A DNA stretch of 46,334 bases from an uncultured Verrucomicrobiota bacterium (lineage in GTDB: Bacteria > Verrucomicrobiota > Verrucomicrobiia > Limisphaerales > UBA9464). Shown here piece after piece: positions 1-8,600 of the stretch. Location of the stretch: assembly GCA_903896505.1 (NCBI GenBank), contig CAITXU010000049.1, forward strand, positions 1 through 46,334, given 5' to 3'. Position 1 is the first letter of the stretch; the number at the start of each line of letters is the position of its first letter. Below the pieces are notes generated by a model that saw only the letters and a program-made list of their open reading frames with translations, made no database searches and was not told the DNA's origin. The position numbers were made by a program, and so were the translations under genes.

Positions 1-113
1 CATCCACTGCGACTGGTTCCCAACAACTCGCACTGCCGCCGCACGCTCAAGGCCTGGTCGTCCTGGACCAGGTGGTGTCGGGCAGCTACAAGCCCAGTTG
101 AGTGGACTTTTTT
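1..113 (-). CDS. IS3 transposase OrfB, N-terminal fragment
   Basis: In the -1 frame relative to orfA the minus strand reads on without a stop from the A8 run to base 1. It translates to a segment containing ALSVRRQCELLGTSRSGW, which matches the well-known N-terminal signature of IS3 OrfB integrase subunits (SVRRQCELLGLSRSG). A TAA lies in this frame just upstream of the A run, so OrfB can only be made by frameshifting on the A run or by internal initiation. The DDE catalytic core would lie outside the window. Confidence 0.8.
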
Positions 114-379
114 TTAAGCCAGTCGAGCTCCATGGTCAGTTGTCCGACCTTCTGTTCCAGTCGGGCCACTTCCCGCTCGGCCGTTTCAACTGGCAAACGA
201 CTCCCAGTCTCAAATAGCTCGGGGAGTCGGTCGATTATTGCCCGTTTCCATTGGCTGACTTGGACGGGATGGATTTGATACTCCCGGGCAATCTCCGCGA
301 CCGTCTTTTCTCCGGTCAGCGCCTCCAGTCCCACCTGCGCCTTGAACGAGGCCTGATGTCGCTTTCTCTTGGATTTCAT
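86..379 (-). CDS. IS3 transposase OrfA (HTH)
   Basis: 97-residue OrfA of an IS3-type element, the DNA-binding subunit that recognises the terminal repeats. Residues about 8-50 form the transposase_8/HTH_Tnp_1 helix-turn-helix (AEIAREYQIHPVQVSQWK), followed by a leucine-zipper-like helix at residues 65-90 (VARLEQKVGQLTMELDWLKKK) used for multimerisation. It starts at ATG 379. The gene ends just after a run of eight A residues on its coding strand (108-115), the usual place for -1 frameshifting into orfB to make the OrfAB transposase. Family assignment is secure; the particular IS is not identified. Confidence 0.9.
   Translation of the reverse strand: MKSKRKRHQASFKAQVGLEALTGEKTVAEIAREYQIHPVQVSQWKRAIIDRLPELFETGSRLPVETAEREVARLEQKVGQLTMELDWLKKKSTQLGL
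106..117 (-). promoter_or_regulatory. A8 slippery site for -1 frameshift
   Basis: The coding strand of the IS reads CTTAAAAAAAAGTCC. OrfA uses it as CTT AAA AAA AAG; moving back one base opens the orfB frame, which has a stop immediately before this point. A-rich slippery runs at the orfA/orfB junction are the normal expression control of IS3 elements. Function here is inferred from position and frame. Confidence 0.6.
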
Positions 380-456
380 CCTTACACTTCTCTCTTTTTA
401 CCCCCGCCAAGACCTCGACTCAATTAACTTAACCACTGGTCCGAATTTTGGGGACA

Positions 457-994
457 AGCTCTAATTACCTGCGAAGTTTTCGTTCAGGAGGGTTTGGACA
501 GCGCCCTGAATATAGATCGAGAATCGTTCAACGCTGCGCATCCTCATTCTGTTTATATTACAAAATGGCTTCATGCAGCGTTGAGACAACTTGCTAGTGC
601 CCAAAAGAAGTTGGCTAGTGAGGTGCGCGAACGATTTAGAGGGGAGAGTAAAATAGTAGCCGTTTCACAAATTCAGCAGGTCGCATTAGACGTTTGGTCA
701 AAGGAGGCAGGCGATCCTGATTCTAAACCGCCCCAAGTTGAGCTAGCGGAAGCTGAGACCAAGTTTGGAAAGGGCAGCGACGCCTACGTTTTTAAGCGCT
801 CTGCAGTCCTCTCCGTAGCCAGCAAGGCTCAGACCGCAAAGCAGCGCACGCGGGAAACAATACTTGAGGAGAAACTGAAATCAATTGCCCAGGTGCTTGC
901 TTCTTTTGGTCTGCTCGATGCAGTTCCAAAGAAAAAGCAAGAGGGACTTCTGCGAGCAATCTACCAAATTCTTGAAGCCGCCGAGGAACAATGA
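457..994 (+). pseudogene. 5'-truncated gene, possible GHKL-type ATPase C-terminal part
   Basis: An open frame runs from the IS3 junction (about 457) to the TGA at 994. Residues encoded before the first usable start (TTG at 494) read ALITCEVFVQEG and look as protein-like as the rest, so the true N-terminus has probably been removed by the IS. What remains is helical and charged, with QEGLDSALNIDRESFN and HPHSVYITKWLHAALRQLA; I recall similar stretches from the C-terminal part of HSP90/GHKL-like ATP-binding proteins in accessory islands, but this is a weak call. A shortened 166-residue protein from TTG 494 is possible. It overlaps the next gene by ATGA, so the two were translated together. Base composition is clearly more AT-rich than the flanking chromosome. 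Confidence 0.55.
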
Positions 995-2163
995 CTACTG
1001 TATCAAATGAGCCGGACGAGGAACAGATGGTCGATGGCATATTCCCTATCACTGCCTACGAAATTCCAAGTCGGAAGGCTAAGGAGTTCTTGCCGTGGCA
1101 CCGACCTCGAAAGCATTTCGTTCGTCAAAATCAATGGCAGGAACAAATTGAGAAACTGGCCAAATCGGGTGAACTAGAACACGGGACTATTCGTTATCTG
1201 GGCCTTCCAGGAACCGATCTTTTAGATATTCGTCACTTCCAGAGAACCTTGTGCGAGCCCTATAATTTGAAATTGTGTTTTCTAGGATTCAACACTGCGG
1301 CAAACCCTCGTGATTCAGGACAAACGGATTTAAATATTTCACTCGATGAGGTGTGCAAACTCCGGGGAATTGACTCGAGTTCCGATGTCATCCCAGACGA
1401 TTTCTGCCGTCTCGCTGACGGTAGTTCAGTGGCTTGGTCTCGCGCCAAGAAACTTGGACCGTTCGATGTAATAAATATTGACCTGTGCGATGGTTTTGCG
1501 ATCCATCAGCCGGGTACTCTTGACAATAACCACTACAACGCGGTGAGCAAGTTGATGGCGCTTCAAGCTGGGAAAAAGCAGCCTTGGCTTTTGTTCCTCA
1601 CGACCAGAACAGGTATAAGCGATATAAATCATGAGGTACTAACTAAGTTGATCGAAAGATATAGGCGCAATTTGGCTGAATGCGTTTCATTTAAAGAGAG
1701 GTCAGAGATGGATTTCAGAATAGCCACTGATTACGACCTCTCTCAAGCTGTGCAAACTTCTAAGGGTCATTTATCAGTGTTTCTGGTTGCACTGTGTAAG
1801 TGGATGATTGGGATAGGAGTCGGGCAGCAACCGCCCTTCAAAGTCTCTGTAACAAGCACACTAGGCTATCGAGTATCGCCCAAGGCAACTCACAACGATC
1901 TAGTTTCCATCGCGTTCAGGTTCGATCCGACATTTGCTGCCGCTCCTGATCCAATGGAAATTGCCAGAGTTGAAGATGCTCGGCCAAGCGAGTGTCAACT
2001 TGCCACCGCGATGGTGAGGCGCGTCAAGAATCTGAAGTGTGTAGATGCCATTCTCCGCGATGACCACGCGACAAACGATTGTATGGTTGAAGCCACAGCC
2101 GAATTACTTGCGCTTGCACGATACGACATCGCAGAATTTAGAGCATGGGTGCAGGCACAGTAG
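991..2163 (+). CDS. Hypothetical protein, PP_RS20740-like accessory protein
   Basis: 390 residues, start ATG 991 overlapping the stop of the preceding frame (ATGA), so it is the second gene of a coupled pair. The N-terminal half contains TIRYLGLPGTDLLDIRHF, LKLCFLGFN and DVINIDLCDGF. Their order and spacing recall a Rossmann-type fold (glycine-rich loop, acidic residue after beta2, acidic motif), possibly a degenerate SAM-methyltransferase-like domain. I believe this matches the family NCBI calls PP_RS20740, often beside a GHKL-type ATPase, but I could not check. The C-terminal third has a predicted hydrophobic segment (SVFLVALCKWMIGIGV). Composition is AT-richer than the chromosome, which suggests acquisition. 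Function unknown; a defence role is only a guess from context. Confidence 0.6.
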   Translation: MTTVSNEPDEEQMVDGIFPITAYEIPSRKAKEFLPWHRPRKHFVRQNQWQEQIEKLAKSGELEHGTIRYLGLPGTDLLDIRHFQRTLCEPYNLKLCFLGFNTAANPRDSGQTDLNISLDEVCKLRGIDSSSDVIPDDFCRLADGSSVAWSRAKKLGPFDVINIDLCDGFAIHQPGTLDNNHYNAVSKLMALQAGKKQPWLLFLTTRTGISDINHEVLTKLIERYRRNLAECVSFKERSEMDFRIATDYDLSQAVQTSKGHLSVFLVALCKWMIGIGVGQQPPFKVSVTSTLGYRVSPKATHNDLVSIAFRFDPTFAAAPDPMEIARVEDARPSECQLATAMVRRVKNLKCVDAILRDDHATNDCMVEATAELLALARYDIAEFRAWVQAQ

Positions 2164-2414
2164 ACTGCTAAGCCTTCTGGCGTACGTATGTCAAAGGCTC
2201 AAATTCCGCCGCTTAGCGACGGTTATTTACGACCTGCTCCAAAAACGTTCATATGCGGGTCGAATCAGGTTCAAGTCCCATCCCTGCGACCAGGCTTGAC
2301 GATCTATTTGGAAATAGTCCGGTGGAAGTCTTCTGTTTCAGATACCGTCGACGGATTAGAAAAAGGGAAATCAGTTGGTGATGAGGGTTCCCGGTTGTCC
2401 GTGGGCATTTTTGC
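2164..2414. other. Non-coding junction between accessory cassette and chromosome
   Basis: No convincing gene. The stretch holds the tRNA 3'-end remnant (2268-2292) and, at its right edge, a hairpin (2399-2420). Composition shifts from AT-rich on the left to the GC-rich chromosome on the right. Confidence 0.6.
2268..2292 (+). other. tRNA 3'-end remnant, probable attachment site
   Basis: The segment contains a T-loop (GGTTCAAGTCC) followed by CCCTGCG-A-CCA, the layout of a tRNA 3' end: 3' strand of the T stem, seven acceptor bases, discriminator A and encoded CCA. The 5' strand of the T stem does not match (TCAGG where ATGGG would be needed), and no D or anticodon arm precedes it, so this is only a 3' fragment. 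Such fragments are typical of att sites left by integrases that target tRNA 3' ends. C1-G72 pairing implied by the final GCGACCA would suit tRNA-Pro, but identity is uncertain. Confidence 0.6.
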
Positions 2415-2420
2415 TCACGG
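2399..2420. terminator. Hairpin overlapping the stop codon of the 1084-residue gene
   Basis: CCGTGGGCA and TGCTCACGG form a 9-bp stem with one wobble pair around a four-T loop. It overlaps the stop codon of the minus-strand gene at 2415. No T tract follows the stem on the minus strand, so it is at most a weak terminator. Confidence 0.3.
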
Positions 2421-5400
2421 GCTGATGACCCGGAAAAAGCGGTTGGCTGCCGGGGGGGGGGAGATGTCCGAGGGCTTGAGCGAGATGATCAGCTGGCCTT
2501 CATAAGGGATCGTGTTGGAGCTCCAGAAATACCAGTCCTTCAGGTTCGGCGAGAATTGAACGACCACCGGCTCCTCGGGCGGTCCGCTAAGGGTCAGCGA
2601 GCCTGGGTCGGTGTCTGTCGGGCTGCTGACGCTTAGATCCAACCCGTCCATGAGGACGAGGAAGGTGAAGTGTCCTGGTGCCGATTGGAAGGAGTCCGCA
2701 GATATCGAATAGGTCACCCCCTGCACCACATTGCTCAACGCGATTCCCAGAAACGGGTTTTGGACCGAAACAAGTGAGGCGAGACTGTTACCTGTGAAAA
2801 TCGAGATGAAAGCCTGGGTTCGATCGCTCTGTTGAACAATCTGAACCGGCCCGGTGGCTGGTGCCGTCCAGCTCCACCACAACGTGTTGCTGGCGAGGAA
2901 TGAGAATTGGGGAAAGCCTGGGATCGAGAAGATGGGAGGTTCGCCAGGCTCTGCTGTCGCGAGGGTGTTGTCGCCCGAGATACGCAGGAAGGTCCCGGTC
3001 AACGGGATTCGGTTGGCAAAGGCATCGTTGGGCGGCGCAGGGACTTGCGTGAAGGTCAACAGATAGTCGGCACCGTAATCCCGGGTATCCACCACGATGT
3101 CATAGGTGGTTCCCACCGTCGGCTTCCAGGTCACTACGGCGCTGGCGATTCGAACCCCGTTGGTTTCTTCAGGGAAGGCTTCATCGTAACCGATACGGGT
3201 CAGCCCGGTGAGGGACGTGCCTCGGTACACGGCCAGTCGGACGTAGGAAGGGGCGTTGGAAATCGTTGCGGTGATCTGGACAGGCGTGGCCGAAGTGGCC
3301 GTCCATCGATGCCAGACCGAGGCACCAGGTGTGAAGGCACCCGACGGTTCGCCGGGCTCACTGGTGGCGGAGAAGGTGTAACCGCTGAACGGGGTGGGGT
3401 TTGCCGATAGCACCGCCGCCTGGGCAAAATTGTCGTTGGGCGGCCGGGGCAGGATGTTGACCTGAATTGCAGCACTGTCCGTCGAGCCCACCCCATTTTG
3501 GGCCCGCACGGTCCAGGTGCCGGAGAGTGCGGTGGTCAGATTGGGAACAGTGATCACCGGGTTGGTGCTCGCCGTATTCAGAGCCACGCCTCCCTTGAAC
3601 ACTTGGTACGAGATGGTGGGGGTGCCTCGGGCCGCCACCGTGAAGGTCAAATTGGAGGAGGTGTAACTTCGGAGTGACGCCGGCACGGAGATGAATTGAG
3701 GACGAGTCGCACCGCTGGTGAATTGAACCTGATCCAACCAGGCGCTGTTCTGCGCTTGAGCGTCGTATCCGAAGTACCGGTGGAATTGCCATCGAAGCGT
3801 ATGGGAGCCCGGGGTCAGGTCCAACACAACAGGGACCCAATCGGTAATGCCCATCAGCGGATCGATGATGTCGACCCCGTTCTCGAGCAGCGACAACTGA
3901 TCACCATTGGTCGCGCAACTGGTCTTCCAGAAGAAGGAGAGGGTTCCGGGGCCGGTGAAGGTGGTCTCGAGCCAGGAATCGGTATTGACGATGTCGTCAA
4001 CGGTCACGGCGCTCTGAGCCGCATGGATTCCATCATGGGTCACGATGGACTGACCGTACCACGGGAGGGCCGGACTGGTGCGCCAGGTCTGATTGGGGAG
4101 ATCGGCCGCCAATCCGGGTGGCAGGCCAAAAATCGCCCGGAAAGTCTTGGCCCACCGCAGGGTATCCTTGACCGGGTTGCTGGTATTGACTTCCTTGTAG
4201 CCGAAATAGCGGTCTCCAATCGGTCCCACCCACCCGACGAAATGCCAGTCCGTGGCAGGAGTCGCCTGGTAGGTGACCGACTGTCCGTAGGTGTAAGTGG
4301 ATGAAGCTGGCGAAGCGGTTGCGGTTCCCTTGCCTTCCACGGAAAAGGAGAGACGGGGCACCACCGAGGAGGAAGAGCTCGGATCGGTGCCATCCGCTAG
4401 CTCCATGGCGGTCGTGATTCCATCCCGATCCGGATCATCGGAGCCCTGGTTCCCCAATTGGTCGAAATAGTGGTATTCCCAAAGGTCTGGGAGGCCGTTG
4501 TGGTCTGTGTCCAGCAGCGGATTGGCGTACTCCGTCGTGACCAGCTGATCCACATAGGCATTTCGGGAGGGACGATTGAGATCAGGGGATGCACTTCCCT
4601 GCCGACTCAGCGTCCACCGAAGGTGACTGACTCCCGTGGGAAGATACACCGTTTTGGAGGCCCAGTCGGCTTGTCCCGTCAGGTTTCGCAAGGCTGCGAA
4701 ATCATCGGAATTGTTGACGTTCAAATACAGGGAATCGCCCGACTCGCCGTCGAGTTTCCACCAGAAAGTGGCGGTCCCCGGGCGCTTCATCGTCACAGTG
4801 GCCTCCATGAACGGACTGCCATCGCCGGCCCACGGGGGACCTGAGGAGGCAGCAGACTGACCATCGTGCGAGACGCTGGTTTGCCCCAACCATCCTCCCT
4901 GTCCCCCCATCACCACGGGATTGGTGGTGTTGAGAGCGGTTGCCAGAGGGATGCCAAAGTTGGCCTGCACCGTGGCGTTTTGGAGCAACTGAAGCGTCGC
5001 GGGCGAATTGGTCCCGGTCACGTCGCCGGTCCAACCGATAAAGCTCAGTCCGGAATCCGGGACCGGCGTGAGCGTGACAAGGGTGTTGGTGGCGTAGGAC
5101 TCCTGATTGGGCGATACGAGGACATCACCGCCCGCGGTATAAATGGTCAGCCGGGGACGCAGTGAAGTGGAGTTGGTGGGATTGGTCCCATCCGTGAATT
5201 CCTGGAGGTTGGACACTCCGTCTCCGTCGAAATCGCCGTTACCGACCTGATTTGTCAGTGAGCCGAAGTACTTCGTTTCCCAGGTATCTCCCAGCCCGTT
5301 GCGATTGGAATCGAGTTCGATCCGGGCAACGGCACTGGTGACAGAGCCACCGGTATTGGAAACAACAACTTTATAGTCACCCACGTCGGCCTGGGACGCG

Positions 5401-5669
5401 TGAGGGATCAGGAGGGTGTCACTGGTTGAGGCGGTGATGGGTGCGGCCTTGAAGAACCAGTGGTAGCTCAGACCCGAACCCGTTGCCGCCACGGAGAGTG
5501 ACACGGCATTTCCCGGACGAGCGACACGTGAGATGGGTCCGGTGACAGACGGTGCACTGGTCAATGGCCCGCCCAGAGACAGAAGATTTCCGGAAAGGTC
5601 GAAGGCCACGGGCTGGGCGACAGCCCGAAATACCGAGGCGAGGGCCAGAAAGAAAAGGAGGTGTTTCAT
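2415..5669 (-). CDS. Secreted multidomain protein (Ig, TSP3-like, InlB-type, PPNDxF repeats)
   Basis: 1084 residues with a signal peptide (about 1-19). Order: an Ig-like domain (38-118); an Asp-rich calcium-binding TSP3-type module (119-168, DSNRNGLGDTW and GDFDGDGVSNLQEF); an InlB-B/bacterial repeat (about 175-240, FIGWTGDV...VQANFG); a beta-sandwich segment (245-380); a second Asp-rich module (386-432) and second InlB-type repeat (440-515); another sandwich (520-655); an Ig-like domain (656-740); two related domains each starting PPND.FA (743-877 and 879-1025); and a C-terminal domain (VVVQFSPNLKDWYFW...RFFRV) common in verrucomicrobial exported proteins. It starts 9 bp after the stop of the RHS gene, so both are probably one transcript. 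Likely an exported or surface protein; no enzymatic motif is seen. Confidence 0.85.
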   Translation of the reverse strand: MKHLLFFLALASVFRAVAQPVAFDLSGNLLSLGGPLTSAPSVTGPISRVARPGNAVSLSVAATGSGLSYHWFFKAAPITASTSDTLLIPHASQADVGDYKVVVSNTGGSVTSAVARIELDSNRNGLGDTWETKYFGSLTNQVGNGDFDGDGVSNLQEFTDGTNPTNSTSLRPRLTIYTAGGDVLVSPNQESYATNTLVTLTPVPDSGLSFIGWTGDVTGTNSPATLQLLQNATVQANFGIPLATALNTTNPVVMGGQGGWLGQTSVSHDGQSAASSGPPWAGDGSPFMEATVTMKRPGTATFWWKLDGESGDSLYLNVNNSDDFAALRNLTGQADWASKTVYLPTGVSHLRWTLSRQGSASPDLNRPSRNAYVDQLVTTEYANPLLDTDHNGLPDLWEYHYFDQLGNQGSDDPDRDGITTAMELADGTDPSSSSSVVPRLSFSVEGKGTATASPASSTYTYGQSVTYQATPATDWHFVGWVGPIGDRYFGYKEVNTSNPVKDTLRWAKTFRAIFGLPPGLAADLPNQTWRTSPALPWYGQSIVTHDGIHAAQSAVTVDDIVNTDSWLETTFTGPGTLSFFWKTSCATNGDQLSLLENGVDIIDPLMGITDWVPVVLDLTPGSHTLRWQFHRYFGYDAQAQNSAWLDQVQFTSGATRPQFISVPASLRSYTSSNLTFTVAARGTPTISYQVFKGGVALNTASTNPVITVPNLTTALSGTWTVRAQNGVGSTDSAAIQVNILPRPPNDNFAQAAVLSANPTPFSGYTFSATSEPGEPSGAFTPGASVWHRWTATSATPVQITATISNAPSYVRLAVYRGTSLTGLTRIGYDEAFPEETNGVRIASAVVTWKPTVGTTYDIVVDTRDYGADYLLTFTQVPAPPNDAFANRIPLTGTFLRISGDNTLATAEPGEPPIFSIPGFPQFSFLASNTLWWSWTAPATGPVQIVQQSDRTQAFISIFTGNSLASLVSVQNPFLGIALSNVVQGVTYSISADSFQSAPGHFTFLVLMDGLDLSVSSPTDTDPGSLTLSGPPEEPVVVQFSPNLKDWYFWSSNTIPYEGQLIISLKPSDISPPPAANRFFRVISP

Positions 5670-5678
5670 GGCGGTGGC

Positions 5679-8600
5679 TTAATTGCGGGCGTTGGCGTCA
5701 ATCTCTGCGACTCGCTGATTCAACCGGTCGATGTAGGCATCCGTATTTTTCACGCCTTCATCCAGTGTCTTTCCGAAAAGGTCGGCGCTGTTGATGGGAC
5801 CCAACTGGATGGATTTCGGAATCCAGCCCAGGATTTTCTTCAAGAGGCGGGCAGCGGAATGGCCGCAGTCCGGGTCGGCGAGATCATCTGCGACTTCCTT
5901 GGCCTGGAGTTCAGCGTCGAGAATCTGGTTTTCTTTGTCGTTGAAATCCTCCAATTGTTTTTCAACCTTGCCCACCTTGGTTTTTTGGAACTGTTTTTTT
6001 ACGAAACTCTTTACCCAACCGATCACACCTTCCAAGCCGAGAGCATCGCGTCCGTTGATGGGGTCCATGTCCAAATAGGCATAGAGGTTGAGGCCGCCTT
6101 CCTCACCCACTGGGTCGCGATTCAGCCAGCGGGCGAGTTGTGGTGAATAGGCGCGGAATGGGGCCAGGACCAGTCCAGCCTCCTCATTCTGGAAATGTCC
6201 GGTAAAGCCGAACGGAATTGAGATGGAACCGGACAGGGCGGTTTGTATCCCGAATGGGGAGTAGCCCAATGTCACAGTACCGGCACCTGTGACTTCGCGG
6301 ACGGAGCCGAGATGGTCCCGCGTGAAATAAAAGTTACCCGTCGGGAGCTCCTGCCCTACCAAATTCTGGATGCCATCGAAATAATACCGCTTCAGGACCC
6401 GGGCCCCGGTTTTGTCCCGTTCCTCCAGCAGCTTTTGGTCGAGCCAGACATACCGTCGCGAGTAAACCAGGGCGGTCGAGTTGCTGACCACGATGCGGGT
6501 GCGGCGGTCCAGGCCGTCATATCCAAAGAAGATCCGGTAGGCCCTATTGCTCACGCCTACCAGCCGATTTTCTGCATCCCATTGGAAAGCGGCCTGGGAG
6601 GGTGTGGCACCTCCGGCGAACGAAACCGGCTGATTCAGGGCGTTGAATCCAGTGTCCAACCGGAATTCCCCGGATTGTTCGACGATCCGGTTGTCGGCGG
6701 CATCGTAGCCAAAAGCGGTCGGGGTGGATGGACCGGAGCCAACCGTTTCGACCACATTGGTGAGTCGGTTCAACCCGTCGTAGGCAAGCGACCAGTTTTT
6801 CAGCTGGCCGACCTGCAATTGGGTCCAGTTGGTGATGGCACCCAAGGCATTGTAGGCATAGGTGAATTCCGAGAGTTTGCCGCCACCGCCCAAAGAGTGA
6901 GTGAGGCGGGTCAGGCGATGGTCGCCTGAATTTCCTGCGTAAACGGATTCGGATCGTTGCCCATTCGGATACGCCATTGTGGCCAGCCGATCGCTTCCGG
7001 CATCAAAGGTGAACGCGAAGGAACCCAGACCATTTGTCAATTGGATGAGTCGGCCTGCGGCATCAAAGGTCTTTCGCGAAGCGACGTTATTCACTGCCGT
7101 CGAAACCCGGCGACCCAGGGCGTCGTAGCTGAAGGTGATGGTGTCGTTGTCCAATGGGCCATCGATCATGGACAACTGGCCGGCCCCGGGAGTTCCGTTG
7201 TGGGGAACGTATTGGTAGGTCGTCACTCCGTCGCCGTCCGTGTGCGACACCAACCGGGCGTAGGCGGGATCGTAGGCAAAGGAGACGTTGGGCGTGGGAA
7301 CGAGGCCACCGAAATACCGTTTGGAAACCAATTCGTCGGCGAGGTCGTACTGGAATTCAGTCACCTGTCCCCGCTCATCCCGACGATTGCGGACTCGGGA
7401 GGTGGTCGTTTCATAATCATAGATGACTCGGGAACCATCGGCATACTCTTTGGCGGTGACGCGGCCCTGAACGTCACGTTGCCAGCGGGTCATTCTTCCC
7501 AGCGGATCGAGGACGGCGGTTAGCGATCCACAACCGCACCATTGAAACTGGGTGACCCTTCCCAAGGCATCCTGAATGGAAGTCAAACGCCGCATCCCAT
7601 CATAGTTAAGGGCGGTTTGGCGCCCGAGACGGTCCCGGTAAGTGCCCACCTCCATCCGGTCATAGACAAAGGCCTCGCTGGTTCCGTCCGGAAAGGTGAC
7701 CTGGGTGACGCGGTCGAGGGCATCATAGTCGAAGGTGAGGGTATAGCCGTCGCCGTCGGTGACGGTCCGCACGCGGCCCGCCGAGTCTTGGGCGAAGGTC
7801 CGCCGGTCCTGGTTGCCGGGCAGCGGACCGTCGATGGCGGTGAGGAAACCGTTGGCATCGTACGTGAGCGTGGTCACTTCCTGGAGGGCATTGGTCACAG
7901 AGACCAATTGTCCCCGGGAATTATAGGAAAACCGGGTGACGACTCCGCCCGCATCGGTTTGGGTCAACGGCAGGTGACGGTCGTCCCACGTCGCACGAAA
8001 CAACGGTTCCACAGTCTGACCCACCACCTGGTCCACCTCCAGGAGGTCGACGTGATTCGCGTCGTAGAGGTATCGAGTGGTCCGACCGAGGGGATCGGTC
8101 CGTCGAATCACGTTGCCCCACTCGTCGCGCTCCGACTGCCAAAGTTGGGTGGTGCCATCGTCGAGCACCCGGGCGGCGACGGAAGGACGATCGCCAATCC
8201 CGGGAAGTGCGGCGGAGCCTTGACCCGGATAATTGAACCAAACGGGATTCTCCAGGGGGAAACGCACCGCCTTGAGGACGCGTCCGGCGCTGTTGAGAGT
8301 GTCACTCAACTGAAATTGGTATAGGGTCGCTCCGGCGACGGAATTGGACTGAAAACTCTCGGCGTAGGCCTTTTTGCTCCAATGCGCCACGTTGGCTCCA
8401 CCTCCATCGATACGGACACCGACGGGATCCGCCGTTGACGGCAAGACCGAACCATAGCCGAGGTATTCAAATCGTTCGGTGTCGCCCTCCGGATCGGTGA
8501 CTTCGAGGGCGTACCGGCCTGCATACTGACTCCCCCAATTAAAGCGGGTCGAGCCGTAGGGAGTGGTCAGGTTGGTGATCACCAATCCCGATGGATCATA

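Larger units (their letters stand above)
1..456 (-). mobile_element. IS3-family insertion sequence, partial
   Basis: The 5' end of an IS3-type element read on the minus strand; the rest lies before base 1. It has a complete orfA, the start of an overlapping orfB, and a probable terminal inverted repeat whose outer end is near 456 (minus-strand TGTCCCCAAAATTCGG). The junction falls inside a reading frame that stays open from the element into the gene on its right, so the element appears to have inserted into a gene. The right end and target duplication are not visible. The exact outer base of the element is inferred. Confidence 0.75.

Noticed and set aside
2188..2505. 105-codon plus-strand frame after the accessory gene pair
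   Set aside because: Runs across the tRNA remnant and into the reverse strand of the exported protein gene; no domain or ribosome binding site.
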